Notes: generated by a model not told the origin, from the sequence alone. A stretch of DNA of 9,389 bases from Desulfobacterales bacterium C00003060 (GCA_001751085.1 MAXP01000144.1:1-9389); one strand, 5' to 3'; shown: positions 1 to 5,667, counted from the stretch's first letter. Numbers and translations are program-made.

Positions 1-68
1 CGCGGAGCGGACGCCCGGCAAGCGCTGGCGAAGCAGCTCGCCCCGTTGAGCGGACGCTCCGCGTCCGC
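1..68. repeat. GC-rich palindromic DNA at start of the next cassette, possible second attC
   Basis: Positions 50-68 form a perfect hairpin, GCGGACGC-TCC-GCGTCCGC. On the minus strand GCTCAAC (51-45) again fits RYYYAAC and is followed by further short inverted repeats (GGCGA/TCGCC, 43-28). The block 1-14 repeats the GGAGCGGACGC wording. It could be the left half of another attC cut by the window edge, or GC-rich intergenic repeats unrelated to integrons. The 5' end of the next cassette would be GTTAAGC at 73-67. Confidence 0.4.
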
Positions 69-1018
69 TTAACGCGGAGCTCAGCGGCACGCGCTTTAGC
101 GCGTCCGCTGGAGCGTGTTGTTGGGCCCTTCTCTGTACTCTCAGTGGTAATTGAGAGCTTCCGGCCGCCGACTTGGTCTTCGGATGCCACAAGAAGTGCT
201 TCCTTTCCACGAAACGATCCGGTGCCCCAGGCGATCCTCACGTTTCCCAAAATGCCGTGTTGCAATCGAAATTCAGCGATGTCGAAGTTGCAAGACCCCG
301 TAACCCGCACATATTCGATCGGCCGCAAGACAAATGGCTCCAGCTTCTGCAAACAGAACGGATGGCCATGTTTGTCTGCCGCCGGCTCCCAGCGAATTTC
401 AAAACCCTGGTGAGATTCATCACCAAGTTTGCCGAATTCCTGCACCGCGTGCTCAGTATTAAGTAGCAATCCAACCAACTGTTTGGCGGAGCCTACTTCC
501 TGCCCATTGTGGTCGTATATCAAGTTGTCAGGAAGAACCACAACGTTTTCTGCAGAAAGGCTACGAGTAGGTGCGACACGAATCACAACCTTAGTCGGAG
601 TGAGGGTGAAAACCTTGGACCAAAGGGAGCCTGTTTCACCAAATAGCCGCTCGACCGCGTTAGCGTCTATCGCGTTCAAAGAAATAACTTCCATTCCGTA
701 GCTTCTCGCCACAAGCGTGGCTTCTTTTGTGAACCCGGATCTCGATACCAAAACTAACGCATTGGTAGGCAAGCGTTCATGCTTGGCCTTCATTTCTTCG
801 ACCCACTGGACACCTGCCCTACGTCCTCGGTCTGTGCACTCAATGCTAACCGTGACTTGATGGCCTGCGACGACAGATTCGATGCATACGTCTACTTCTC
901 GTTCAGCGCCTGTAATGTTGTCTCGAAGGAGCTTCGACTCCGTTACAGCCGTGCCGACGGCGGCGTGCTTCTTGACCAAGAACACGAGTTTCTGGAATAC
1001 ATTTGTTCTCTTAGGCAT
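1..1018 (-). CDS. Restriction-endonuclease-like protein (PD-(D/E)XK-type fold), integron cassette cargo; runs off left edge
   Basis: Reading the minus strand from ATG 1018, the frame is open for 339 codons and leaves the window without a stop. The protein starts MPKRTNVFQKLVFLVKK. Residues 20-100 look like a PD-(D/E)XK nuclease core: EVD at 41-43, then a strand ending in SIEC at 58-61 followed by TDR, then VQWVEEMKAKHERLPT (70-85) and VSRSGF (91-96). The usual lysine of E-X-K is absent (E60-C61-T62), so catalytic activity is uncertain; proteins of this type are often annotated restriction endonuclease or hypothetical. The rest, about 110-310, is not recognised. The last ~45 residues (TRSSGRAKARAAEL and beyond) are translated attC and palindromic DNA, not a domain. 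ATG 1018 is preferred over in-frame ATG 1060, because the cassette boundary lies between them and GGA stands upstream of 1018. Target and function are unknown. Confidence 0.8.
   Translation of the reverse strand, partial: MPKRTNVFQKLVFLVKKHAAVGTAVTESKLLRDNITGAEREVDVCIESVVAGHQVTVSIECTDRGRRAGVQWVEEMKAKHERLPTNALVLVSRSGFTKEATLVARSYGMEVISLNAIDANAVERLFGETGSLWSKVFTLTPTKVVIRVAPTRSLSAENVVVLPDNLIYDHNGQEVGSAKQLVGLLLNTEHAVQEFGKLGDESHQGFEIRWEPAADKHGHPFCLQKLEPFVLRPIEYVRVTGSCNFDIAEFRLQHGILGNVRIAWGTGSFRGKEALLVASEDQVGGRKLSITTESTEKGPTTRSSGRAKARAAELRVKRTRSVRSTGRAASPALAGRPLR
67..126 (-). other. attC: attC recombination site (59-be type) of the endonuclease-like gene cassette
   Basis: Read on the minus strand this 60-bp element begins GCCCAAC (RYYYAAC, R'') and ends GTTAAGC (GTTRRRY, R'). 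Inside, GCTC-C-AGCGG pairs with CCGCT-GAGC, leaving one extrahelical base in the left arm as in L''/L' boxes. The centre ACGCGC-TAAA-GCGCGT is a perfect stem-loop, followed by a second unpaired G. The R and L boxes are separated by 5 nt on each side. R'' is the exact reverse complement of GTTGGGC at the cassette's 5' boundary (1042-1036), as expected for a genuine cassette. It lies directly downstream of the cassette gene in the same orientation. Integrase would cut between G73 and T72 in this orientation. Confidence 0.88.
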
Positions 1019-1035
1019 TTGTTGTTCTGTCCGCG

Positions 1036-1042
1036 GCCCAAC
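1036..1042 (-). other. attI: Cassette 5' junction (GTTRRRY core, attI/cassette boundary)
   Basis: The minus strand reads GTTGGGC at 1042-1036, 18 nt upstream of ATG 1018. It matches the GTTRRRY core and is perfectly complementary to the R'' box of the downstream attC, so it marks the first base of the cassette (T1041). DNA from 1043 to the intI remnant at about 1240 would therefore be attI and the leader. I could not define the remaining integrase-binding sites. Short inverted repeats CAGGT(1080-1084)/ACCTG(1095-1099) and CTGAA-TT-TTCAG (1097-1108) lie there and may belong to attI or an operator. Confidence 0.65.
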
Positions 1043-1181
1043 ATGTAATAGACGGCCCATTTTATGTTAAAAAAGGCAGCAGGTCATTTTAACTACCTGA
1101 ATTTTCAGAAAACAACAAAATGAGCTGTATTTAATTACTGCTTATCTCACCCCTCCGGCATAACTTTTTCCCCTGTAGCAA

Positions 1182-1201
1182 ATTATAAAGCATTTTGTCA
1201 A
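1182..1201 (-). promoter_or_regulatory. Possible cassette promoter elements (Pc-like)
   Basis: The minus strand contains TTGACA (1201-1196) and TATAAT (1187-1182), both perfect hexamers, but only 8 bp apart, so they cannot be partners in one standard promoter. TATAAT has a weak TTAATT 17 bp upstream, and TTGACA has only poor -10 candidates 17-18 bp downstream. The position, between the intI remnant and the first cassette and facing the cassette gene, is where an integron cassette promoter is expected. Confidence 0.3.
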
Positions 1202-1217
1202 GAAAATTAATTGCTTA

Positions 1218-1243
1218 CATCTCAGCGTGATTACGCTGAGATG
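1218..1243. repeat. Perfect 11-bp inverted repeat with 4-nt loop
   Basis: CATCTCAGCGT at 1218-1228 and ACGCTGAGATG at 1233-1243 are perfect complements around the loop GATT. The palindrome TCTCGCGAGA (1245-1254) follows. There is no T-run on either strand, so it is a poor intrinsic terminator. It sits exactly where the integrase frame opens after a stop (TGA 1237-1239), so it may be an operator, or an inserted repeat or scar that removed the integrase start. Confidence 0.6.
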
Positions 1244-1785
1244 ATCTCGCGAGAAAAAATGGAGTTGACAGCATCCGCACGGAACAATCTTATATCCATT
1301 GGATCAAACGATTCATATTCTTCCATAACAAACGCCATCCAAAAGAAATGGGGCATATATACCTCGAAAGGCCACAAATGACACTTTTTCGCCGGCCATG
1401 AACATCAATAGCGGTGTTGCTCAGGCTTGCAATAGCCTGCTATTCCGCGCCTTCGCGCCTTGCTCTTGATGCTCATGATTCACCGAGAAAAGCGCCATTT
1501 GCAACCCTCCGAGGTATAGAAGTAGGTGAGTTCTTGACCGATCTGGCGGTTCAAAGAAAGGTTTCCGCTTCAACACAGAATCAGGCCCTAAACGCCGTTG
1601 TGTTTCTCTATCATGAGGTTTTGGGACAAGAATTGGGTGAAATCGGAAACTTCCAAATGGCCAAAAGGCCGATTCGGCAGCCGCTGGTCCTTACCAGAAA
1701 AGAAGTGCAGAAGGTGCTTTCACATCTTCAGGGAGAAAAGAAACTCATGTCTGGGTTATTGTATGGGGCCGGAATACGGATTTCA
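1240..1785 (+). pseudogene. intI: Integron integrase (tyrosine recombinase) pseudogene, interrupted and truncated
   Basis: The first part (from 1270) reads SIRTEQSYIHWIKRF, then FFHNKRHPKEMGHI to 1359, the N-terminal SAM-like DNA-binding domain typical of IntI. After the 157-bp insertion the frame resumes at 1519 with EVGEFLTDLAV, then STQNQALNAVVFLYHEVLG, VLTRKEVQKVL and LLYGAGIR (to about 1782), the region leading to the first catalytic arginine. Removing the element plus one TA joins GGGCATATA to GAAG and restores HIEVGEFLTDLAV. Three lesions are visible: no start codon upstream (stop at 1237-1239), an in-frame TGA at 1399-1401 inside the insertion, and loss of everything after GIR, including the second catalytic arginine, the HxxR region and the nucleophilic tyrosine. 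About 120 of the usual ~320 residues remain. It is divergent from the cassette gene, the standard integron layout. It cannot encode an active recombinase. Confidence 0.88.
1360..1516 (-). mobile_element. 157-bp palindromic MITE-like element, copy 1, inserted in intI
   Basis: The element starts TACCTCG and ends CGAGGTA, and is flanked by TA on both sides (1358-1359, 1517-1518), a TA target-site duplication as made by IS630/Tc1/mariner-type transposases. The arms form a long imperfect palindrome (AAATGACACTTTTTCGCCG against AAATGGCGCTTTTCTCGGT), with an inner hairpin CAGGCT/AGCCTG. It has no gene of its own. It is about 94% identical (10 mismatches in 157, aligned by hand, no gaps) to the reverse complement of 4163-4319. 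Its excision restores the integrase reading frame, which shows that it is an insertion. Confidence 0.88.
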
Positions 1786-1868
1786 ACCTGGCTTTTATCC
1801 CTGCTTTCTGTTATAATATAAAATTGGTGCCCGGAGCCTGGGTCGTATTGTAAAGAGGAAACAGATGA

Positions 1869-2252
1869 TTATAGTCCTGACCATTTCCAGGAATATATTA
1901 TCCCTTCTTCGTTTACATAGAATATTCTTGTGGCTGCATATCCTGGTTGTCGGGATTTGGTGGGATAATGGGTACCTCCAACTATGCGCTTGTCTCTTAG
2001 ATTCCCCCAAGTTCCCTTGAGGGACTCATAAATTACCACGCTCCCACCTTTTCCGTCCGACACTATTTCTGTGGGCGCCCCCCAATAGGCAACGAGCTCG
2101 GATTGATAGTGGCCAACCCAAGAATCCATGATCCTGTCGATTTTTGAGGCTTTCCTGAAATCGTTGACTTTCGGTGCACAGCAGTAGCTGTTAAGCATAA
2201 ATATAATTGAGGCAGACAATACCAGCGATTTTGGCATAGAAAACAATTTCAT
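1869..2252 (-). CDS. Small exported protein, probable lipoprotein, uncharacterised family
   Basis: A 127-residue protein starting at ATG 2252 (MKLFSMPKSLVLSASIIFML). GGAG stands 11 nt upstream, and this start puts a signal peptide directly at the N-terminus; the longer frame from 2345 adds 31 polar residues and is less likely. Residues 9-23 are hydrophobic and end at a Cys pair (C24-C25), so lipid attachment is possible, though the lipobox is poor (N-S-Y-C-C). The mature part has DSWVGHYQSELVAYWGAP (43-60), a DGKGGSVVIYE strand pair (66-76) and the ending RIFYVNEEGIIYSWKWSGL. Small exported proteins with this SWxG...WGxP...DGxGG...YxWxWxGL pattern are common in Desulfobacterota and related phyla and, as far as I know, have no assigned function. 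The gene is isolated between the integron remnant and a gene-free stretch, and opposes the downstream operon. Confidence 0.72.
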   Translation of the reverse strand: MKLFSMPKSLVLSASIIFMLNSYCCAPKVNDFRKASKIDRIMDSWVGHYQSELVAYWGAPTEIVSDGKGGSVVIYESLKGTWGNLRDKRIVGGTHYPTKSRQPGYAATRIFYVNEEGIIYSWKWSGL

Positions 2253-2433
2253 CTGTGAAATCACTCCGGGATTTCGTACGATGTTGTTTTTGCGCGAGCC
2301 CTTACCTGGTGAACGGTAACGTTTTTTTGATAATTGAGGAGCCAAGCGTAGCTAGGTTTCATATCTCATGAATCCTGGTATTTTTCAACCCAATGAAATC
2401 CAATATTCGATCAGGCCAATGACAGAGCTATAG

Positions 2434-2485
2434 TATTGCGGATTGCGGAGTTAAGCTGCGCATCATTTTAGCGCAATTTCACATG
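2434..2485 (+). repeat. 52-bp dispersed repeat, copy A
   Basis: It begins TATTGCGGAT, contains AGTTAAGCTGCGCATCATTT and ends AATTTCACATG. It is the same length as 5595-5646 and differs at four positions. The ends ATTGCG (2435-2440) and CGCAAT (2472-2477) are complementary, so a transcript could fold. Both copies lie in the same orientation as the operon genes. Confidence 0.8.
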
Positions 2486-2529
2486 CTTATCAGAACGATT
2501 GGTAAGTTCTCAATAACTTTGGGTAACAG

Positions 2530-2654
2530 TCACTGGATTCCGGCTCCCCGATCGGGTCGACGACAAGCTTCGCGGGAATGATGATTCGGTCTAACTGCCC
2601 GTCATTCCCGCGAACCCTGGATCAGAGTCCAGGGCAGGTGCGGGAATCCAGTGG
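2530..2654. repeat. Composite palindromic intergenic repeat (CACTGGATTCC family)
   Basis: Outer arms CACTGGATTCC (2531-2541) and GGAATCCAGTG (2643-2653) are perfect complements. Inner arms CGCGGGAATGATG (2571-2583) and CGTCATTCCCGCG (2600-2612) pair with one mismatch. A third stem, CCCTGGA/TCCAGGG, occupies 2615-2634. Sequences with this wording (CACTGGATTCC...CGGGAATGA) are common intergenic repeats in Desulfobacterota and other proteobacterial-type genomes. It could act as a transcript stabiliser or bidirectional terminator, but no T-run is present. Confidence 0.75.
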
Positions 2655-2769
2655 ATGGTCACAAAATATGATGGGTCAACGCGGATTAGTGGGAAAATGT
2701 TCCAATCTGTGTGTGGGAGCGGCATTCTTGCGCCAGCCCTAAGTTGAAAGCAGAAAAAAAACCTTGCTC

Positions 2770-4158
2770 ATGAATGTTACAAAGCTCCTGTTGATAATAC
2801 CAATGTTAGTAACTTGCTTAACGCCAGGAAATATGGTTAGGGCTGATGATTGTGACATGGCAAGGAAATGGTATAATGAGGGTATAGCTCTGAGCGACAA
2901 TACAGAAAGGGAGGCCTCATATTATCAGAGGGCCATCGAATTATGTCCCGATTATTTTGAGGCACATAACAGGCTGGGGAATGTGTATAAGAACTGGGGC
3001 GAATTCGACCTGGCCATCAAGGAATTCAGACAAGCCGGTAGAATCTGGTCATTTGCCGAACCACACTGTAATCTGGGCGAGGTCTATAGGATGCAGGGCA
3101 GATATGATCTGGCTGCAGAAGAGTTCATAAATGCCATAAGGATAAGGCCTGATTATCGTGAGGCACAGAACCAACTGAAATACGTCTATAAAAGGCTGGG
3201 TAAGTACGATTTCGTCATTGAGGCACCTCCTGAGCTGATACCCACTGCTATCTTCACAAGGATACCTGGAATGACTCTGCCAAGAGGTTCATTCCTGGTT
3301 GATTGTCAATGTGAATACTGGCGTCAGAAGGCAGGGCTAAAGGGTCTGACGGTCGAAGCCCCTGTGTACTTTGGCCCCGCTTCGAGGAAGGTGGATGTGT
3401 ATGCATTGATTCTTGGCATACGCTATGGCCTGACCAACAATCTTACAGTTGGTTTAATTCCAAAATTCTTTTCAAAAAAAGCCGAAGTACCTATACCATA
3501 TTGGGGCATACACGCTAAGCCTGGGGTTACTGGAATTGGAGACACCGTTTTAATGACGAAATATCGCCTTTGGGGCAGAAGAAAGACGCATATTTCAGGA
3601 TTCTGTCTCCTGAGTATCCCCACCGGTGATGAAGACGCAAAGGGCAAGGACCAGGGTGTGATTCGCAGGATACCCTTAGGCACTGGCAGTTATGATTTTA
3701 CACCGGGCATAGCATTTACCACGGTAACAGAACCACTAACTATTACCACCGATATTTCTTATGTGATCACAACCGGAAGACAAGCTGGCGATGAGTTTCA
3801 CTGTGACCTTGCGTTTTCCTTTCCCCGTTTGCACAATTTTATTGCAATTATGGAGTTAAACTACAGGTGGATGGGCACTGCCAAAAGGCGACAGCTTTTC
3901 CAGACTGCCTGGGGATTTCAGGGGCCGGCAGGTCCAGGAGGACCGAGGGCACCTCGTGATCCCCCTTCTCAAACTGTCTTCGAAACCACGGTTACAGAAA
4001 AAGGAGGACATACACTATTTCTATCGCCAGGCTTTCAGGTGTTTTTGACCAAAGGGCTTAAGGCAGAGATAGGCGTTCAGGTACCTGTGGTAAAACCAGA
4101 AGATGGATGGGCAGAGGGGATAGTATTGCACGTGGGCTTAACAAAATATTTGTTTTAA
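2770..4158 (+). CDS. TPR domain fused to an outer-membrane beta-barrel
   Basis: A 462-residue exported protein. ATG 2770 is preferred over TTG 2764, six bases upstream. Residues 1-25 are a signal peptide (hydrophobic LLLIIPMLV, likely cleavage VRA|DDC). About 30-148 are three to four tetratricopeptide repeats, e.g. AHNRLGNVYKNWGEFDLAIK and LGEVYRMQGRYDLAAEEF, which usually bind protein partners. From about 155 the sequence turns into alternating amphipathic strands with aromatic girdles (DVYALILGIRYGLTNNLTVG, HNFIAIMELNYRW) and ends in ...VGLTKYLF, the terminal-Phe signature of outer-membrane proteins. The barrel resembles the loosely defined transporter/Phenol_MetA_deg-like group; I infer about 12-14 strands, fewer than MtrB-type conduits. 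A Gly/Pro-rich loop, GPAGPGGPRAPRDPP, sits near 385-400. The TPR end would be periplasmic. It is first in a four-gene run; substrate unknown. Confidence 0.85.
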   Translation: MNVTKLLLIIPMLVTCLTPGNMVRADDCDMARKWYNEGIALSDNTEREASYYQRAIELCPDYFEAHNRLGNVYKNWGEFDLAIKEFRQAGRIWSFAEPHCNLGEVYRMQGRYDLAAEEFINAIRIRPDYREAQNQLKYVYKRLGKYDFVIEAPPELIPTAIFTRIPGMTLPRGSFLVDCQCEYWRQKAGLKGLTVEAPVYFGPASRKVDVYALILGIRYGLTNNLTVGLIPKFFSKKAEVPIPYWGIHAKPGVTGIGDTVLMTKYRLWGRRKTHISGFCLLSIPTGDEDAKGKDQGVIRRIPLGTGSYDFTPGIAFTTVTEPLTITTDISYVITTGRQAGDEFHCDLAFSFPRLHNFIAIMELNYRWMGTAKRRQLFQTAWGFQGPAGPGGPRAPRDPPSQTVFETTVTEKGGHTLFLSPGFQVFLTKGLKAEIGVQVPVVKPEDGWAEGIVLHVGLTKYLF

Positions 4159-4162
4159 GGTA

Positions 4163-4319
4163 TACCTCGGAAGGTTATAAATGGCACTTTTCTCGGTGAG
4201 TCATGAGCATCAAGAGCAAGGCGCGAAGGCGCGGAATAGCAGGCTATTGCAAGCCTGAGCAACGCGGCTATTAATGTTCATGGCCGGCGAAAAAGTGTCA
4301 TTTGCTGCCTTTCGAGGTA
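4163..4319 (+). mobile_element. 157-bp palindromic MITE-like element, copy 2, between barrel and beta-helix genes
   Basis: TACCTCGG...TTCGAGGTA, with TA on each side (4161-4162 and 4320-4321). It is exactly the same length as copy 1 and in the opposite orientation, with about 10 mismatches. It fills almost the whole gap between the stop at 4156-4158 and ATG 4330. Removing it and one TA leaves a 12-nt gap, with TAAGG about 10 nt before the ATG, so it appears to have inserted into a tightly packed operon. GAGG of its right end (4314-4317) now stands 12 nt before the downstream ATG. Confidence 0.9.
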
Positions 4320-4329
4320 TATCATACTT

Positions 4330-5589
4330 ATGGAATCGGGTTGTAAGATCTTGGTTTTAGAAATAATTTTTATCTTAATCGGTTTAGCAACCAATTCCCT
4401 TGCTATGGACGACATCCCTGGCAAAAGGAAGCATGATCTCGTCATTATCGAGGATAATGAATTGTATCAAAACAACCTCTGCGGCATCAGGATAAGAGGG
4501 AGCATCCCCGTAACTATTAAAGCGTGCCAAATCCGTTCAAATGGGATGACAGGGATACGGAGTGACAAGCATTCACAAGTCACGGTGGCCGGCTGCAACA
4601 TTTTTCAAAATAGTACAGCAGGTATAAATGTCAGAGATGCTGCAGGTATAACCATAGAGAATAACAGAATCTACAGGAACAAGAAGGCCGGTGTGGTAAT
4701 ATGGAAAAGCCGGGAGAAAGAAATACCTGTATTGGAAGTCAAGATTGCCAATAATAGAATATATAACAACGATATGGCCGGCATAAGAACTATGCCCCAA
4801 CCCGACGGCAAGGTTGACCTGTCTATCGTTGGGAACAGCATTTATCAGAATAAGAAAGCGGGCGTAAGGGTAGAAAATAATACCAAACTAACGGCTAAAG
4901 GCAATAGCATCTATGACAATGGAACAGCGGGAATTGTTTCCTATGTGTCTACCATACCACCTAAACTTGATATCTATCAGAACAGAGTGAGCTTCAATCG
5001 TGGGCCGGGAATCCATATCGTCAATGGCGTTAAAGGCCATATCGGGATTAGAAACAACTGGGTTTATAATAACCAGTTCTCTGGTATCTTGTGTGGCATC
5101 TTGACCAGCATAGATACCCGGCTTCTAAACCTTGAGATTATCAACAACACTGTCGTATCCAATGGCAGCGGCAAGCAGGGGGCCGGCATTAGAGATGAGA
5201 GCAAGGGAAAGATAATCATAATGAACAACATCGTTGCCTATAACTACGTAACTGGTATTATGACAAAAAGATGCAAGGGCTATTCCTATAATCTGCTATT
5301 TGCCAACGGCGATGTGGGTAATTGCTGCGATGACCCCAATGCCAGCCCCTGTTGGGTTGAGAGAATACAACTTGGAGGCTGCCCAGAAAAAGGAAAGGGA
5401 GATATCATCTGTGATCCGCTTTTTGTAGACCCGGACAGATACAACTTCTACCTTCAAGATGAATCACCGGCAATAGATGCTGGAAAAGAGATAACCATTT
5501 GTAATGACATGCATTTTTTTCTATCAACAGGTACAAGCAGGAATGACATGGGTGCAACCGGAGGTCCCTATGCCTGTGAAAAAAGGTAA
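4330..5589 (+). CDS. Exported right-handed parallel beta-helix protein
   Basis: A 419-residue protein. Residues 1-25 are a signal peptide (IIFILIGLATNSLA|MDD). About 40-315 consist of some eleven rungs of a right-handed parallel beta-helix (NosD / PbH1 type), marked by repeated (A/C/T/P/S)G(I/V) turns and asparagine ladders: NNRIYRNKKAGVVI, NNRIYNNDMAGIRT, GNSIYQNKKAGVRV, GNSIYDNGTAGIVS. The C-terminal part carries DPLFVDPDRYNFYLQDESPA, then IDAG and NDMGATGG, a closing motif common in secreted beta-helix proteins, plus several cysteines (ICN, YAC) that could form disulfides. No pectate-lyase or other catalytic motif is evident, so a structural, adhesive or polysaccharide-binding role is more likely than an enzyme. 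ATG 4330 directly follows the 157-bp element, whose GAGG may act as ribosome binding site. Confidence 0.83.
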   Translation: MESGCKILVLEIIFILIGLATNSLAMDDIPGKRKHDLVIIEDNELYQNNLCGIRIRGSIPVTIKACQIRSNGMTGIRSDKHSQVTVAGCNIFQNSTAGINVRDAAGITIENNRIYRNKKAGVVIWKSREKEIPVLEVKIANNRIYNNDMAGIRTMPQPDGKVDLSIVGNSIYQNKKAGVRVENNTKLTAKGNSIYDNGTAGIVSYVSTIPPKLDIYQNRVSFNRGPGIHIVNGVKGHIGIRNNWVYNNQFSGILCGILTSIDTRLLNLEIINNTVVSNGSGKQGAGIRDESKGKIIIMNNIVAYNYVTGIMTKRCKGYSYNLLFANGDVGNCCDDPNASPCWVERIQLGGCPEKGKGDIICDPLFVDPDRYNFYLQDESPAIDAGKEITICNDMHFFLSTGTSRNDMGATGGPYACEKR

Positions 5590-5594
5590 TATAC

Positions 5595-5646
5595 TATTGC
5601 GGATCTCGCAGTTAAGCTGCGCATCATTTTAGCGTAATTTCACATG
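5595..5646 (+). repeat. 52-bp dispersed repeat, copy B
   Basis: Same length and orientation as 2434-2485, with four substitutions. It starts 5 bp after the beta-helix stop and ends with ATG (5644-5646), which is in frame with the cytochrome gene. It fills most of the 78-bp gap between the two genes. The core AGTTAAGCTGCGCATCATTT is unchanged. Confidence 0.8.
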
Positions 5647-5667
5647 GTTACCAATAAAGGTAAAAGG

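Larger units (their letters stand above)
2253..2769. other. Intergenic region with two dispersed repeats, no gene seen
   Basis: This 517-bp gap separates the divergent small exported protein and the TPR/barrel gene, so promoters for both should be here, but I see no convincing -35/-10 pair. It contains one copy of a 52-bp repeat (2434-2485) and a composite palindromic repeat (2530-2654), listed separately. The last ~100 bp before ATG 2770 are A-rich with only a weak ribosome binding site. No tRNA or other RNA gene was recognised. Confidence 0.6.

Noticed and set aside
144..1070. Several plus-strand open frames of 60-97 codons across 144-1070, and one minus-strand frame at 238-474
   Set aside because: They show no family wording and lie antisense to, or in another frame than, the 339-codon minus-strand gene, which has clear protein-like composition and nuclease-like motifs.
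1061..1240. LexA box controlling the integrase (CTGT-N8-ACAG)
   Set aside because: No match to the canonical spacing was found; only short generic inverted repeats are present.
1414..1821. A 135-codon frame beginning GTG at 1414 as an intact small recombinase gene
   Set aside because: The first ~34 residues are translated from the 157-bp element, and the end after GIR is non-homologous; it is the second half of the interrupted intI.
1900..2345. Longer version of the small exported protein starting at 2345
   Set aside because: The extra 31 residues are polar and push the signal peptide inward; ATG 2252 has GGAG upstream and places the signal peptide at the N-terminus.
2530..2654. CRISPR or tandem repeat array around the palindromic block
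   Set aside because: There is no regularly spaced direct repeat; the structure is nested inverted repeats.
2700..2769. Sigma-54 promoter before the TPR/barrel gene
   Set aside because: GG and TTGC elements occur near 2717-2735, but the spacing does not fit TGGCAC-N5-TTGC.
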